Shown piece by piece: positions 9,466 through 18,310 of a stretch of DNA of 64,000 nucleotides (position 1 is the first letter of the stretch; every line of letters starts with the position of its first letter). The translations under genes were made by a program, and so were the position numbers. Location: the NCBI RefSeq assembly GCF_016522535.1, contig NZ_JAEHOI010000002.1, positions 124,001 to 188,000 of the forward strand, written 5' to 3'. The notes under the pieces are model-generated. The model had not been told where the DNA came from. It saw only the letters and a program-made list of their open reading frames with translations, and ran no database searches. Source of the stretch: Leucobacter edaphi. GTDB lineage: Bacteria; Actinomycetota; Actinomycetes; Actinomycetales; Microbacteriaceae.

Positions 9466-10376
9466 GAGTTGGACTGGTACTCGGCGAGGTCTGGAACGGC
9501 CTCCGCAGGAATCTGTCGGTGGTCATCTCGGTGATCCTCGTGACGTTCGTCTCGCTCACCTTCGTGGGAGCAGCGATCCTCATGCAGCTGCAGGTGCAGC
9601 AGATGAAGACGTTCTGGTACGACCGCGCCCAGGTGGCGGTGTACCTCTGCACCGACTTCGACAAGAGCGCGACGTGCGCGGGGAAGGACGCGGGAGAGAA
9701 GGAGATCGAGGCCGTGAAGGCGGCGCTCGGATCCGACACCCTGAAGCCCTACATCGACGACTTCTTCTTCGTCGATCACGATCAGGCCTACACGGAGTTC
9801 ACGAAGCAGTTCAAGGGCAACCCGATCGTGGACATCACGAAGCCCGAGCAGCTGAACCAGACCTTCTGGATCAAGCTCAAGGACCCGTCGCGCTCGGACA
9901 TCATCAAGGAGACCTTCTCGGGGATCCCCGGGGTGCAGAGCGTGTCCGATCAGCGCAGCCTGCTCGACCGGATCTTCCTGTTCCTCGGCGTCGCGAGCTA
10001 CACGGCGATCGCGATCGCGGGGCTCATGCTCGTCGCCGCGATGCTCCTGATCTCGACCACGATCCGGCTCTCCGCGTACTCCAGGCGGAGGGAGATCGGC
10101 ATCATGCGCCTCGTCGGCGCCTCGAACCGGTTCATCCAAACGCCGTTCATATTGGAGGGCATCATCGCTGCCCTCATCGGAGCCGTGCTCGCGAGCGTCG
10201 CCTCGGTTTCGATCGTGAAGTTCTTCGTGCAGGGCTTCCTCGTCAGCGAGGTCCCGTTCACGAGCTACATCACGGTTGAGCAATCGCTGATCGTACCGCC
10301 GATTCTGATCGGCGTCGGAGTGATCCTGTCGGCGATCGCCGCGAAGATCGCGATCACGCGCTACCTGCGCGTGTGA
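9462..10376 (+). CDS. ftsX: Cell division protein FtsX
   Basis: Membrane partner of FtsE, 304 residues, start ATG 9462 overlapping the ftsE stop (ATGA). Layout matches the family: a cytoplasmic N-terminus, one transmembrane segment at about 20-45, a large extracellular domain at about 46-170 with two cysteines ([11 protein letters not shown]), then three C-terminal transmembrane segments with the permease-like block [19 protein letters not shown] between them. The extracellular domain is the part known to contact peptidoglycan hydrolase activators in other actinomycetes. Confidence 0.95.
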   Translation: MRVGLVLGEVWNGLRRNLSVVISVILVTFVSLTFVGAAILMQLQVQQMKTFWYDRAQVAVYLCTDFDKSATCAGKDAGEKEIEAVKAALGSDTLKPYIDDFFFVDHDQAYTEFTKQFKGNPIVDITKPEQLNQTFWIKLKDPSRSDIIKETFSGIPGVQSVSDQRSLLDRIFLFLGVASYTAIAIAGLMLVAAMLLISTTIRLSAYSRRREIGIMRLVGASNRFIQTPFILEGIIAALIGAVLASVASVSIVKFFVQGFLVSEVPFTSYITVEQSLIVPPILIGVGVILSAIAAKIAITRYLRV

Positions 10377-10393
10377 CGCCTCCGGACGCTCGA

Positions 10394-10399
10394 TAGACT
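10394..10399 (+). promoter_or_regulatory. -10 element of smpB
   Basis: TAGACT followed by GGA, the octamer-like form seen before several genes here. The expected start site, near 10406, falls inside the left arm of a long inverted repeat (10400-10442), leaving a leader of about 100 nt. Confidence 0.6.
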
Positions 10400-10442
10400 G
10401 GATCCTCGCGCCGGCAGACATCAGGTCTCGGCGCGGGGATCC
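10400..10442 (+). terminator. Long hairpin between ftsX and smpB
   Basis: ggatcctcgcgccg (10400-10413) pairs with cggcgcggggatcc (10429-10442) over 14 bp with one G-U, and agac/gtct extend it inward. There is no T-run, so it may terminate ftsEX transcripts weakly or act as a structure in the smpB leader. It overlaps the smpB -10 and start-site region. Confidence 0.5.
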
Positions 10443-10509
10443 GGTCGTTCCGGGTCCGGCATGCGCGTGTCCGAGTCCGAGTTCCGGATTCGAGAGGAGA
10501 GGAGTGACC

Positions 10510-10986
10510 ATGCCCAAGGAGACCGGCGAGAAGCTGATCGCCTCGAACAAGAAGGCGCGTCACGAATACCTGATCCTCGACACCTACGAGGCCGGGATGG
10601 TGCTCACGGGCAGCGAGGTGAAGTCGCTGCGAATGGGGCGGGCGTCCCTCGTCGACGGCTACGTGTTCATCGAGAACGGCGAGGCCTGGCTCGACGCCGC
10701 CTATATCCCGGAGTATCTGAACGGCTCGTGGACGAACCACTCGCCGCGCCGGAAGCGGAAGCTGCTGCTGCACCGCCAGCAGATCGACAAGCTCTATCAG
10801 AAGACCCGCGAGGGCGGCATGACGATCGTGCCCCTGCGCCTGTACTTCCTGGACGGCCGCGCGAAGGTCGAGATCGCGCTCGCGCGCGGCAAGAAGGAGT
10901 ACGACAAGCGCCAGACCCTGCGCGAACGGCAGGACAAGCGCGAGGCCGAGCGGGCGATGCGGCAGAAGAATCGCCTCGGCGACTGA
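10510..10986 (+). CDS. smpB: SsrA-binding protein SmpB
   Basis: Binds tmRNA and brings it to stalled ribosomes for trans-translation. The 158-residue product has the family hallmarks [17 protein letters not shown] and TGSEVKSLR near the N-terminus, GEAWL and [18 protein letters not shown] in the barrel, and a basic C-terminal tail ([14 protein letters not shown]) that enters the decoding site. ATG 10510 is preferred to the GTG two codons upstream because the AGGAGAGGAG ribosome site ends 6 nt before it. The tmRNA gene ssrA lies about 830 bp downstream, with only one regulator gene between. Confidence 0.95.
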   Translation: MPKETGEKLIASNKKARHEYLILDTYEAGMVLTGSEVKSLRMGRASLVDGYVFIENGEAWLDAAYIPEYLNGSWTNHSPRRKRKLLLHRQQIDKLYQKTREGGMTIVPLRLYFLDGRAKVEIALARGKKEYDKRQTLRERQDKREAERAMRQKNRLGD

Positions 10987-10996
10987 GGCGATCGAG

Positions 10997-11644
10997 GTGA
11001 TCGAGCCCGGGCGGTCGAGCGCTCAGGAGGAGCGTTCTGAGCCGGCACGAACGCGGAAGCCCGCTGCGGAGCGACGGGCAGAGATCGTGTCGGTCGCGTC
11101 GGAGATCGCTCTCGAGGACGGCCTCGAACGGATCACGCTGCGCGCCGTCGCGGATCGGCTGGGCGTGCGGCAGGGGCTGATCGGGCACTATTTCCCGGCG
11201 GTGGGTGAGCTCGTTGCCGAGGCCTTCACCGCGGCGGTGACGGGGGAGAGGGACCGGCTCGTCGGGGCTTCCGGTACCCCGACCGAGCGGATCGCCGCGC
11301 TCGTGCGGCGCGTCGAGCGGCAGGAGTCCGAGGGGCTCGCTCGGCTGTGGCTCAACGCGCGGCATCTCGCGCGGCGGGACGATCGTCTCGCCGACGTGAT
11401 CGAGGCGCAGGAAGCGCTCGACCGGGCGCGGCTCGAGGCGCTCGTCTCCGAGGGGATCGCCGCCGGTGAGTTCCCGATCGCCGACGCCGGGGCGGCGTGC
11501 GTGCGCATCTTCATGGCCGTCGACGGCTTCGGCGCGTACGCGAACAACCCCGCGGCGTTCGACGAGCCGGCGTACGCGCACTTCGTGAGCGACGTTGCCG
11601 CGTGGGCGCTCGGCATCGGCCCGGCGGCGCTGCGCGCCGAGTAG
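10997..11644 (+). CDS. TetR/AcrR-family transcriptional regulator
   Basis: A 215-residue regulator with an N-terminal helix-turn-helix at about residues 28-75: RAEIVSVASEIALEDGLERI followed by LRAVADRLGVRQGLIGHYFP, the typical TetR three-helix block. The remaining helical half would bind an unidentified ligand and dimerise; its BetI-like feel is only an impression. The start is GTG 10997, 10 nt after the smpB stop, so it can be read through from the smpB promoter. No palindromic operator is obvious nearby and its targets cannot be named. Confidence 0.82.
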   Translation: MIEPGRSSAQEERSEPARTRKPAAERRAEIVSVASEIALEDGLERITLRAVADRLGVRQGLIGHYFPAVGELVAEAFTAAVTGERDRLVGASGTPTERIAALVRRVERQESEGLARLWLNARHLARRDDRLADVIEAQEALDRARLEALVSEGIAAGEFPIADAGAACVRIFMAVDGFGAYANNPAAFDEPAYAHFVSDVAAWALGIGPAALRAE

Positions 11645-11728
11645 CCGCGTGATCCCGGCGGGCGTCCGCCCTGCGCGAACCGCGCGGTGGGAGTGTGGTC
11701 TGCACTCGCCCGGCCGGCCGGGCGCTGC

Positions 11729-11734
11729 TAGACT
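11729..11734 (+). promoter_or_regulatory. Candidate -10 element for ssrA
   Basis: TAGACT followed by GA matches the window's common -10. A transcript from here would begin near 11741 and include the left arm of the repeat flanking tmRNA. A second candidate, TTGACA at 11776-11781 as a -35, would start transcription near 11810 and leave that arm out. Confidence 0.45.
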
Positions 11735-11787
11735 GAAATGCCCGGCTCGGCCGGGATCGCCCCGGTTCGCCGGGTTTGACAACTCCA

Positions 11788-11804
11788 CAGCGCGTGATGC
11801 GAAC
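11788..11804 (+). repeat. Left arm of the 17-bp inverted repeat flanking tmRNA
   Basis: cagcgcgtgatgcgaac is the exact reverse complement of 12190-12206. It ends 11 nt before the mature tmRNA 5' end. Confidence 0.9.
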
Positions 11805-11815
11805 GCCCCAGACCA

Positions 11816-12187
11816 GGGGCCGATCGGTTTCGACACGTCGATTTGAGACTGTGAGAAGCGGGTCGAGGACGCGAAGTTATCTCGTAAACGCCCTTCGCAA
11901 ACCATAGGTGCCAACGCTAAGCGCACCGACTTCGCTCTCGCTGCCTAAGCACGAGACCGAGTCCGTCAGGCCGGGTCTGCCTCCGCCCCGGATTTCTGGC
12001 GTCATCTAGGAGGCTTGCTCGTACGTCGTGTCTCAGGGCGTGCGGGGACTTTTTCTGAGGCTGGGCCCGTCGCGCGAGGTGTTCGTGACAACGCGCGGGG
12101 CCGAGTAGAACGTCTCCACGAACTACACCCGTAGAAGGCACGGAATCGTCGAAGTGGACCGGGGTTCAATTCCCCGCGGCTCCACCA
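11816..12187 (+). ncRNA. ssrA: Transfer-messenger RNA (tmRNA)
   Basis: Rescues stalled ribosomes together with SmpB. The 5' end GGGGCCGATCGGTTTCGAC and 3' end GGTTCAATTCCCCGCGGCT plus CCACCA form the tRNA-like domain: GGGGCCG pairs with CGGCTCC including the third-position G-U that alanyl-tRNA synthetase recognises. The tag reading frame at 11910-11948 decodes as ANAKRTDFALAA and stops with TAA; the resume codon is GCC and the C-terminal ALAA is the usual degradation signal. Length is 372 nt with CCA encoded. A perfect 17-bp inverted repeat sits just outside both ends. Confidence 0.96.
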
Positions 12188-12189
12188 GG

Positions 12190-12206
12190 GTTCGCATCAC
12201 GCGCTG
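12190..12206 (+). repeat. Right arm of the 17-bp inverted repeat flanking tmRNA
   Basis: gttcgcatcacgcgctg, beginning 2 nt after the encoded CCA, pairs perfectly with 11788-11804 and would lengthen the acceptor stem of a tmRNA precursor. Confidence 0.9.
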
Positions 12207-12379
12207 AGGAGATCTCCGATCGGCCGTCGAAGACGGCGGTTCGGTGTGCGCGGAGACCTGGGAAAATTCGGTTGGGATCCCGCTCCGCCCGCAGTCTGTC
12301 AGTGGATCCCGCTAGGCTCTTCCTGAGGCCCCTCGACGCCGCACGGGTCTCCTCGCCGACACCGCGAAAGGACTACGCC

Positions 12380-12868
12380 ATGGGTTTCTTCACGAAGGAT
12401 GCCGTACCAGCGCCGGGCGCGTCAGGAGGTCTCGCGCCGCTCAGCAAGGAGCGCATCAAGGCCGCTCTCGAACGCGAGGGGTGGTCCTACAACGTCGACT
12501 CCGACGGTGACATCGGTGGCGGCTGGGAGTACGGCAGCTTTTTCTTCTTCGTGAACGGCGAGCAGGACGAGATGCTGTGCGTGCGCGGCTTCTGGCGCGG
12601 CCGCCTCGAGGAGAGTGACTACCTGCGGGCACTCGAGCTCTGCAACACGTGGAACTCAGAGAAGATCTGGCCGAAGGTCTACGTCGGCCGCGACGACGAG
12701 GGCAAGGGCCGTCTCAACGCCGAGCTCAACGTCGATTACGAGCCGGGCATCACCGACGAGCAGCTCTCGCAGCACCTCCGCTGCGCCATCAACACCGGCA
12801 TGTCGTTCTTCGAACTCGTCAACGAGACCTTCCCCGAGGTCTGGGCGCAGTACAGGCCCGCGGACTAA
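12380..12868 (+). CDS. YbjN domain-containing protein
   Basis: A soluble protein of 162 residues with a single YbjN-type domain: the helix at LSKERIKAALEREGWSYN, the strand block GGGWEYGSFFFFVNG, then a helix LRALELCNTWNSEKIWPKVY and a second strand set typical of the fold, which resembles type III secretion chaperones. ATG 12380 is chosen because gaaagga lies 9 nt upstream; the open frame upstream is unlikely to be coding. A TAGGCT at 12313-12318 is a plausible -10. It lies 42 nt before an Hsp90-type gene. Actinobacterial YbjN proteins have no settled function; a chaperone-like role is only suggested by context. Confidence 0.8.
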   Translation: MGFFTKDAVPAPGASGGLAPLSKERIKAALEREGWSYNVDSDGDIGGGWEYGSFFFFVNGEQDEMLCVRGFWRGRLEESDYLRALELCNTWNSEKIWPKVYVGRDDEGKGRLNAELNVDYEPGITDEQLSQHLRCAINTGMSFFELVNETFPEVWAQYRPAD

Positions 12869-12910
12869 GCCGCGGCACCGACCGAGTACGGGGAGAGGAC
12901 GCGACGCACG

Positions 12911-14806
12911 ATGTCTGATCGGTTCCAGGTGGACCTCGCCGGGATGGTCGACCTGCTGTCGCGCCACCTCTACTCCGGCCCGCAGGTCTACGTCCGCGAG
13001 TTGATCCAGAACGCCGTCGACGCCGTCACGGCACGCCGCGCTCTGGACCCGGAAGCTCCGGCAACGATCAGGATCAGCACCGGCGAGACCCCCGCGGGGG
13101 AGGCGCTCGTCGAGGTCGTCGACACGGGCGTCGGGCTCACCGCGGCCGAAGCCGCCGAGCTGCTGGCCACGATCGGCCGCTCCTCCAAACGAGACCCGTC
13201 GCTCGGCCTCGGCCGCGCCGAGTTCATCGGCCAGTTCGGGATCGGGATGCTCGCGGCCTTCATGGTCGCCGACCGCATCGAGGTGCGCTCCCGCTCGGCG
13301 GTGCTGGGGGCCGCACCGATCCTGTGGGAGGGCCGCGCCGAGGGCACGTTCGAGGTCACGGAACTCGCGGCGAACGAGGGCGGTGCCGCCGAGGAGATCC
13401 CGGTAGGAACCACCGTTCGCGTGATCGCGCGCGCCGAGGCTGCGCACTGGCTCGCGGCCGACACCGTGCTCGGTCTCGCCAGGGAGTACGGCTCCCTGCT
13501 GCCGTTCGACATCTCGGTTCTCGTGCCCGTCGACGGCGATGAACCGGCCTGGCGCCGCATCACGGAGCCCGAGCTTCCGTGGCGCGTCGAGTACCGCTCT
13601 CGCGGGGAGCGCAGTGCGGCGCTCGCCGAATACTGCGAGCGCACCTTCGGATTCACCCTGATCGCGGCCATCGACCTGGAACTCCCCGTCGCGGGAGTCT
13701 CGGGGGTGGCGTTCCTGCTCCCGCAGGCCGTCTCGCCGGGGTCGGGCCAGCACCGCGTCTACATGAAGCGCATGCTCCTCGGGCAGCGCATCGACCGTGT
13801 CCTGCCGGACTGGGCGTTCTTCGCACGCGCGGTCATCGACACGGAAACCCTCTCGCCCACCGCGTCGCGAGAGCAGCTCCACGACGATGAACTCCTGATG
13901 ACGGTCCGTGATGCGCTCGGGGCACAGATGAAGCAGTGGGTCACCGAGACGCTCAGATCCCCGAGCGGCCTCGCGCGCCGCGTCATCGAGGTGCACCACC
14001 TCGCGCTGCGCGCGCTCGCCGTCACCGACCCGGAAATGCTCGAGCTCGTCGCAGAAGTGCTGCCCTTCGAGACGAGCGACGGCGTCATGACCCTCGCCGA
14101 GGCCGCCGCCCGGGGCGAGATCGTCTACACCTCGACCACGGAGGCCTATCGCCGCGTGGCCGCCGTTGCCCGGGCCCAGGGGCTCGCCGTCGTGAACGCC
14201 GGGTACGTCTACGACGCCGACCTGCTACAGCGACTCGGATCCCGCGGCGGTTGGCGGGTCCGCGAACTCGAAAGCGCCGATCTCGTGCAGATTCTCGCCG
14301 TTCCGAGCCTCGCACGCGAGCTCGAGGTCGCCGACGCGGTCGCCCGAGCGAGGGATCTCCTCGAGACGGACGACTGCGACGTGATCGTGCGCGGTTTCGC
14401 GCCGGACTCGGTTCCGGCGATCCTGCTCCGCGACGCCGAGGGTGAGCACCGCCGTGACCTCGACCGCGAACGCGACGAGCAGCCGGACCTCTGGGGCGGG
14501 CTCCTCGACGGTTTCGCGGAGGAGCGCGCAGCGCGCACCCGGACGCTCGTGCTGAACGACGACTGCGAGGTCGCGCAGCGGCTCCTCGCCGCACCGGCGG
14601 GTGAGGTGTTCGCGGCGGGACTGCGCTCGCTCTACCTCTCAGCCGTGATGCTCGCGGGGGAGGGGCTGCGCGGCTCCGAGACGACGGCGTTCTCCGGGGC
14701 GCTCGGCGTGCTGCTCGGAGCGGCGCTCGGGGCCCCGACCGGCTCGGCGCTCGACCGCGACCAGGGGAACGACGACGGGCCGCAACGGCCGGAGGAGGAA
14801 CGATGA
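12911..14806 (+). CDS. Hsp90/HtpG-like molecular chaperone
   Basis: A 631-residue member of the Hsp90 ATPase family. The GHKL nucleotide site is intact: ELIQNAVDA at 30-38 (Glu30, Asn34), DTGVG at 71-75 and GQFGIGM at 107-113. The middle domain keeps the HtpG-like stretch VYMKRMLLGQRID and the arginine-bearing SREQL that follows FARAVIDTETLSPTA. The length is close to HtpG, and the C-terminus retains an LVLNDDCEVAQRLL block like HtpG's dimerisation end, although overall it is divergent. It is placed 42 nt after the YbjN gene and overlaps the next gene by ATGA. Classical htpG is a stand-alone gene, so this is best called an Hsp90-family paralogue with a dedicated partner. Confidence 0.88.
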   Translation: MSDRFQVDLAGMVDLLSRHLYSGPQVYVRELIQNAVDAVTARRALDPEAPATIRISTGETPAGEALVEVVDTGVGLTAAEAAELLATIGRSSKRDPSLGLGRAEFIGQFGIGMLAAFMVADRIEVRSRSAVLGAAPILWEGRAEGTFEVTELAANEGGAAEEIPVGTTVRVIARAEAAHWLAADTVLGLAREYGSLLPFDISVLVPVDGDEPAWRRITEPELPWRVEYRSRGERSAALAEYCERTFGFTLIAAIDLELPVAGVSGVAFLLPQAVSPGSGQHRVYMKRMLLGQRIDRVLPDWAFFARAVIDTETLSPTASREQLHDDELLMTVRDALGAQMKQWVTETLRSPSGLARRVIEVHHLALRALAVTDPEMLELVAEVLPFETSDGVMTLAEAAARGEIVYTSTTEAYRRVAAVARAQGLAVVNAGYVYDADLLQRLGSRGGWRVRELESADLVQILAVPSLARELEVADAVARARDLLETDDCDVIVRGFAPDSVPAILLRDAEGEHRRDLDRERDEQPDLWGGLLDGFAEERAARTRTLVLNDDCEVAQRLLAAPAGEVFAAGLRSLYLSAVMLAGEGLRGSETTAFSGALGVLLGAALGAPTGSALDRDQGNDDGPQRPEEER

Positions 14807-16770
14807 GTGCATCGGTCGAACGCGAGCTCGGAGACATCCGCAGGATGCCGTACGGCACCGCGCGCATCGCGGCTGCCGAGGCGATCACCCGGCGGATTGA
14901 GGCGGATGGCCCGAAGTCGCAGCTCGCGGCGGCGCTCCTCGACCTCGTCGAGGCCTACACCTTCGCCGATGAAGGATCCAAGTCGTTCGTGGTCTTCGCC
15001 AGGCTACTGCGCCTCTGGGACGACAGCCCCGAACTCTTCGACGCCGCCGACGAGCGCAACCTGTTCTGGGAATTCAAGTGGATCGCCGGCGACCTGCCCG
15101 ATTTTCCCCAGATCACCGCTGCGCAGGCCGAGGCATTCTTCGCCGATATGACCCGCCGCTTCGAACTCGCGGGCCACGGCCTCTCCTCGGTGCGCATGAC
15201 CGAGTTCCGCTGGGCCTGGCACACCGGTCGCCAGGACGCCGACGCCGAACGCCTGCGCTGGATCACCGGACTCCGCGACGACTTCGAGGACTGCAGAGCC
15301 TGCACGATCGGCCAGCAGGTCGACTTCCTCACGGAGGAGCGGCGCTACCCCGAGGCGATCGAGCTCGCCCTCACCCAGGAAGACACCTGCAACCTCGAGC
15401 CCGCTCGAACGAACTACGCCCTCGCGCTCGCCGCGCTCATGGACGGCAAGCCCGACCTCGCCCTCGACGCGCATCGCAAGGCGATGGCCACCGACGACGG
15501 CAGCGCACGCGGCTTCGCCCCCGCGCGCGGACAGGGCTTCGAGGCGCTCGCGCGCGGCGGCAGGATCGACGAGGCGCTCAGGATCCTCCGCAACGATCAT
15601 GCCGAGCTCCTGCGTGGCGGCTCGACGCCCCTCTTCCAGCTCCGATTCCTGATCGGCGTCCTCGCCGGTCTCTCCGCGGCGATCGAGCCGGCGGACCGGC
15701 CCACGGGTCTTCGCGATCCCGGTATGGCCACGGTCGGCGAGCTCCGGGATCACGTGCTGGAGCTGGCTCGCTCGCTCGCCGGGCCCCTCGACGCGCGAAA
15801 CGGCAACGACCGCTACGCGGAGCTCGTCGATGCGGCGCTCGGGGCCACGCTCGCTGAGCAGCCGCTCCCCGAACGCGCCATCGAGATCGGCGGCGGTGCC
15901 AATACCGACGGGATCACGCCGTTCGCCACGCTCAGCGTCGTCGGCACGGCCCCGGGACAGGCGCACGACGCCGCGACCGCGCCGCCCATCGTGCCCGGCC
16001 GGAGCACCGCGGACGAACTCCTCGCCAGGGCCGAGCACTACGCGGGCCGCCAGGACTACGCTCGCGCCGTCCCGAGCTACACCGCAGCGGCCGAGTCGCT
16101 CAAGGCGGCAGGCTGGCTCGCCCGCGCGGGAGTCGCGCTCGCCGAGGCCGCGCAGAGCGCGATGCTCGCGGGCGAGGACGCGTCCGCGCAGCGGCTGTTC
16201 GCCGCCGCGATCCCCGAGCTGCGCGCCGGCGAGGCCGAACCCGAGACGATCGCCGCGGTGCTTGCCGCGTGGGCGCCGGCCGCCGCGCGCATGAACGACC
16301 CGGGCGAACACCTCGCCCGCACGTCCGAAGAGCTCGAACGAACCGGGGAGTTCGCCGCAGACGGCGTGCAGGAGGAGCTCGCGGAGCGCTTGCGGGCCGA
16401 GTGGGTGGCGCGCCGCGCGTCACTCCGCGACACGCTTGCGCGCTCGATCGCCGCGGCAGAGCCGTCCGCGCTGCCCGAGGGCCTCGATCGCTCTCGGGCC
16501 GTGTTCGAGGCCCTGTCCGCTGGGCAGGAGTACGCGAGCATCGGCCTCATCGGAGATGCGTCGCACGCCTTCTGGCTCGCGGCCCGGCTCGAGCGGGAGG
16601 CGGGTGACACCGAGGACGCCCTGTGGGCGTACGAGTCGGCCTTCGAGGGGTTCACCCTCGCGCGGCTGCGCGGTCCGCGCGCGGAGGTCGCGGGGGAGTT
16701 CATCGAGCTGCTCCGCGAGGCCGGGCGTGCGGACCGGGCGGACGAGGTCACGGCGCAGCTCCTCGCATAA
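14803..16770 (+). CDS. Large helical (TPR-like) protein paired with the Hsp90 homologue
   Basis: A 655-residue protein made almost entirely of predicted helices rich in Ala, Leu, Glu and Arg, with no signal peptide or membrane segment. Residues 1-340 hold helical hairpins of about 30-40 residues with tetratricopeptide character, for example the segment around ALALAALMDGKPDLALDAHR; a less ordered linker (about 350-400) precedes a second helical half with the repeat-like AEHYAGRQDYARAVPSYTAA. I cannot assign a catalytic function. The ATGA overlap with the Hsp90-like gene implies translational coupling and equal expression, which suggests a complex; by analogy with TPR co-chaperones of eukaryotic Hsp90 it could be a client adaptor, an inference only. 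Confidence 0.72.
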   Translation: MSASVERELGDIRRMPYGTARIAAAEAITRRIEADGPKSQLAAALLDLVEAYTFADEGSKSFVVFARLLRLWDDSPELFDAADERNLFWEFKWIAGDLPDFPQITAAQAEAFFADMTRRFELAGHGLSSVRMTEFRWAWHTGRQDADAERLRWITGLRDDFEDCRACTIGQQVDFLTEERRYPEAIELALTQEDTCNLEPARTNYALALAALMDGKPDLALDAHRKAMATDDGSARGFAPARGQGFEALARGGRIDEALRILRNDHAELLRGGSTPLFQLRFLIGVLAGLSAAIEPADRPTGLRDPGMATVGELRDHVLELARSLAGPLDARNGNDRYAELVDAALGATLAEQPLPERAIEIGGGANTDGITPFATLSVVGTAPGQAHDAATAPPIVPGRSTADELLARAEHYAGRQDYARAVPSYTAAAESLKAAGWLARAGVALAEAAQSAMLAGEDASAQRLFAAAIPELRAGEAEPETIAAVLAAWAPAAARMNDPGEHLARTSEELERTGEFAADGVQEELAERLRAEWVARRASLRDTLARSIAAAEPSALPEGLDRSRAVFEALSAGQEYASIGLIGDASHAFWLAARLEREAGDTEDALWAYESAFEGFTLARLRGPRAEVAGEFIELLREAGRADRADEVTAQLLA

Positions 16771-16901
16771 CCGCTCAAAATGAGCCGATCGCCCCACAAA
16801 TCGTGCCGGAAGTGCCTCTTTCGCGCGGCCGGGAAGCAGGCCATGCTGGAAGGAGTGGCACGCGTTCGCGCGCCGCACAGCCTGTCGAGGGGAACCCAGC
16901 A

Positions 16902-17903
16902 ATGACCGGTCGGATCGCGATCAACGGCTTCGGACGAATCGGACGCGGGGTGCTCCGCGCGCTCCTCGAATCGGACAGCGACGCGGAAGTGGTCGCGGTC
17001 AACGACCTCACGGATCCCGGCACGCTCGCACGCCTCCTCGCCCGCGACAGCGTCTACGGCAAACTGCCTTGGCCGGTCACCGTTGACGGGGACGCACTCG
17101 TCATCGGAGACCGTCGGATCCGGATCCTCGCCGAGGCCGATCCCGCGAAGCTGCCGTGGGCGGAACTCGGCGTCGACGCCGTGCTCGAATCGACGGGCCG
17201 CTTCACGGACGCCGAGAAGGCCAGCGCCCACCTTGACGCCGGGGCGGGTCGCGTCCTCGTGAGCGCCCCGTCGAAGGGTGAGGACCTGACCATCGTCGTC
17301 GGGGTCAACGACGATCGCTACGATCCCTCCGAGCACCGGATCGTGTCGAACGCCTCATGCACGACCAACGCGCTCGCGCCGCTCGCGCAGGTGCTCGACG
17401 ACGCCGTGGGCATCGACTACGGGTTCATGACCACGGTGCACGCCTACACGCAGGACCAGCGCCTCGTTGATGCTCCGCACGACGATCCGCGTCGCGCCCG
17501 CGCCGCTGCCCTCAACATCGTCCCCACCTCGACGGGAGCGGCCCGGGCAATCGGCCTCGTGCTGCCCCAGCTCGACGGGCGCCTGATGGGGGACGCGATC
17601 AGGGTTCCCGTGCCCGTCGGCTCGATCGTCGAGCTCAACGCCGTGACGAAGCGCGAGGCGAGCCTGGAAGAGATTCTCGCGGCTTACCGGGAAGCGGCCG
17701 ACGGCCGTCTCGCCGGGGTCATGGAGTACTCGGAGGAGCCGCTCGTCTCGACCGACATCGTCGGGAACCCGCACTCCTCGATCTTCGACTCGGAGCTCAC
17801 CCATGTCGACGGCACGCACGTGCGCGTCGTCGCCTGGTACGACAACGAGTGGGGCTTCTCGAACCGCGCGGCCCGGCTCCTCGAGCGGCTCGCCGCCGAG
17901 TAG
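16902..17903 (+). CDS. gap: Glyceraldehyde-3-phosphate dehydrogenase, type I
   Basis: Glycolytic enzyme converting glyceraldehyde-3-phosphate to 1,3-bisphosphoglycerate. The 333-residue protein has the NAD-binding GFGRIGR at 9-15, an aspartate at 35 (VNDL) that favours NAD over NADP, the catalytic SNASCTTN with Cys153, and His180 in TTVHAYTQDQ. WYDNEWG near the C-terminus is also conserved. ATG 16902 is used, preceded by gaggggaac. It stands alone on this strand, whereas actinomycete gap is often followed by pgk and tpi, which are absent here; this may be a second gap copy. It converges on the DUF3054 gene with only 5 bp between stops. Confidence 0.95.
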   Translation: MTGRIAINGFGRIGRGVLRALLESDSDAEVVAVNDLTDPGTLARLLARDSVYGKLPWPVTVDGDALVIGDRRIRILAEADPAKLPWAELGVDAVLESTGRFTDAEKASAHLDAGAGRVLVSAPSKGEDLTIVVGVNDDRYDPSEHRIVSNASCTTNALAPLAQVLDDAVGIDYGFMTTVHAYTQDQRLVDAPHDDPRRARAAALNIVPTSTGAARAIGLVLPQLDGRLMGDAIRVPVPVGSIVELNAVTKREASLEEILAAYREAADGRLAGVMEYSEEPLVSTDIVGNPHSSIFDSELTHVDGTHVRVVAWYDNEWGFSNRAARLLERLAAE

Positions 17904-17908
17904 CGGGG

Positions 17909-18310
17909 TCAGGCGCCGCGACGGCGTAGCCGGCGGATCAGCATCGCGATCAGGCGCCAGCCGACGAGGAACGCTCCGAGCGTCACCGCGGACACGATGA
18001 TGAAGGCGGTCGCGGTGGTGCCGCCGGAGAGCAAGCGGAAGAGCTGGCCGAGCGCGACCGTGCCGATCCAGACCACGATGCCCGTCGACACGACGGCGAA
18101 CGGGTTGCGCCAGACGCGCCCCGCGAGCCACACGACGGCGAGGCCTGCGAGGAACGGCCAGGCCGTCTCGAACAGCCCGGCAGCGGTCGCCGCGCGCGCG
18201 TGGCTCCCGCGCCCGATCGCGGCGAACGTCACCACGAGTGCGACGTCGAGCACCGCGGCCAGGGCGATCGCCCCGGCGCCGGCGCGCGGCCGAGCCTCCG
18301 GCGCGGTCAC
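17909..18310 (-). CDS. DUF3054 membrane protein
   Basis: A 133-residue protein with about four transmembrane helices (from about residues 14, 47, 71 and 103) and a basic C-terminus RRLRRRGA, matching the actinobacterial DUF3054 family of unknown function. Its ATG overlaps the end of hisN (18307-18310, ATGA), so the two form a translationally coupled pair read leftward. No functional residues can be pointed out. Confidence 0.72.
   Translation of the reverse strand: MTAPEARPRAGAGAIALAAVLDVALVVTFAAIGRGSHARAATAAGLFETAWPFLAGLAVVWLAGRVWRNPFAVVSTGIVVWIGTVALGQLFRLLSGGTTATAFIIVSAVTLGAFLVGWRLIAMLIRRLRRRGA

Noticed and set aside
11788-12206. Phage or island attachment site at ssrA
   Set aside because: Islands leave direct repeats of the ssrA 3' end; these repeats are inverted, lie outside the gene, and no integrase is nearby.
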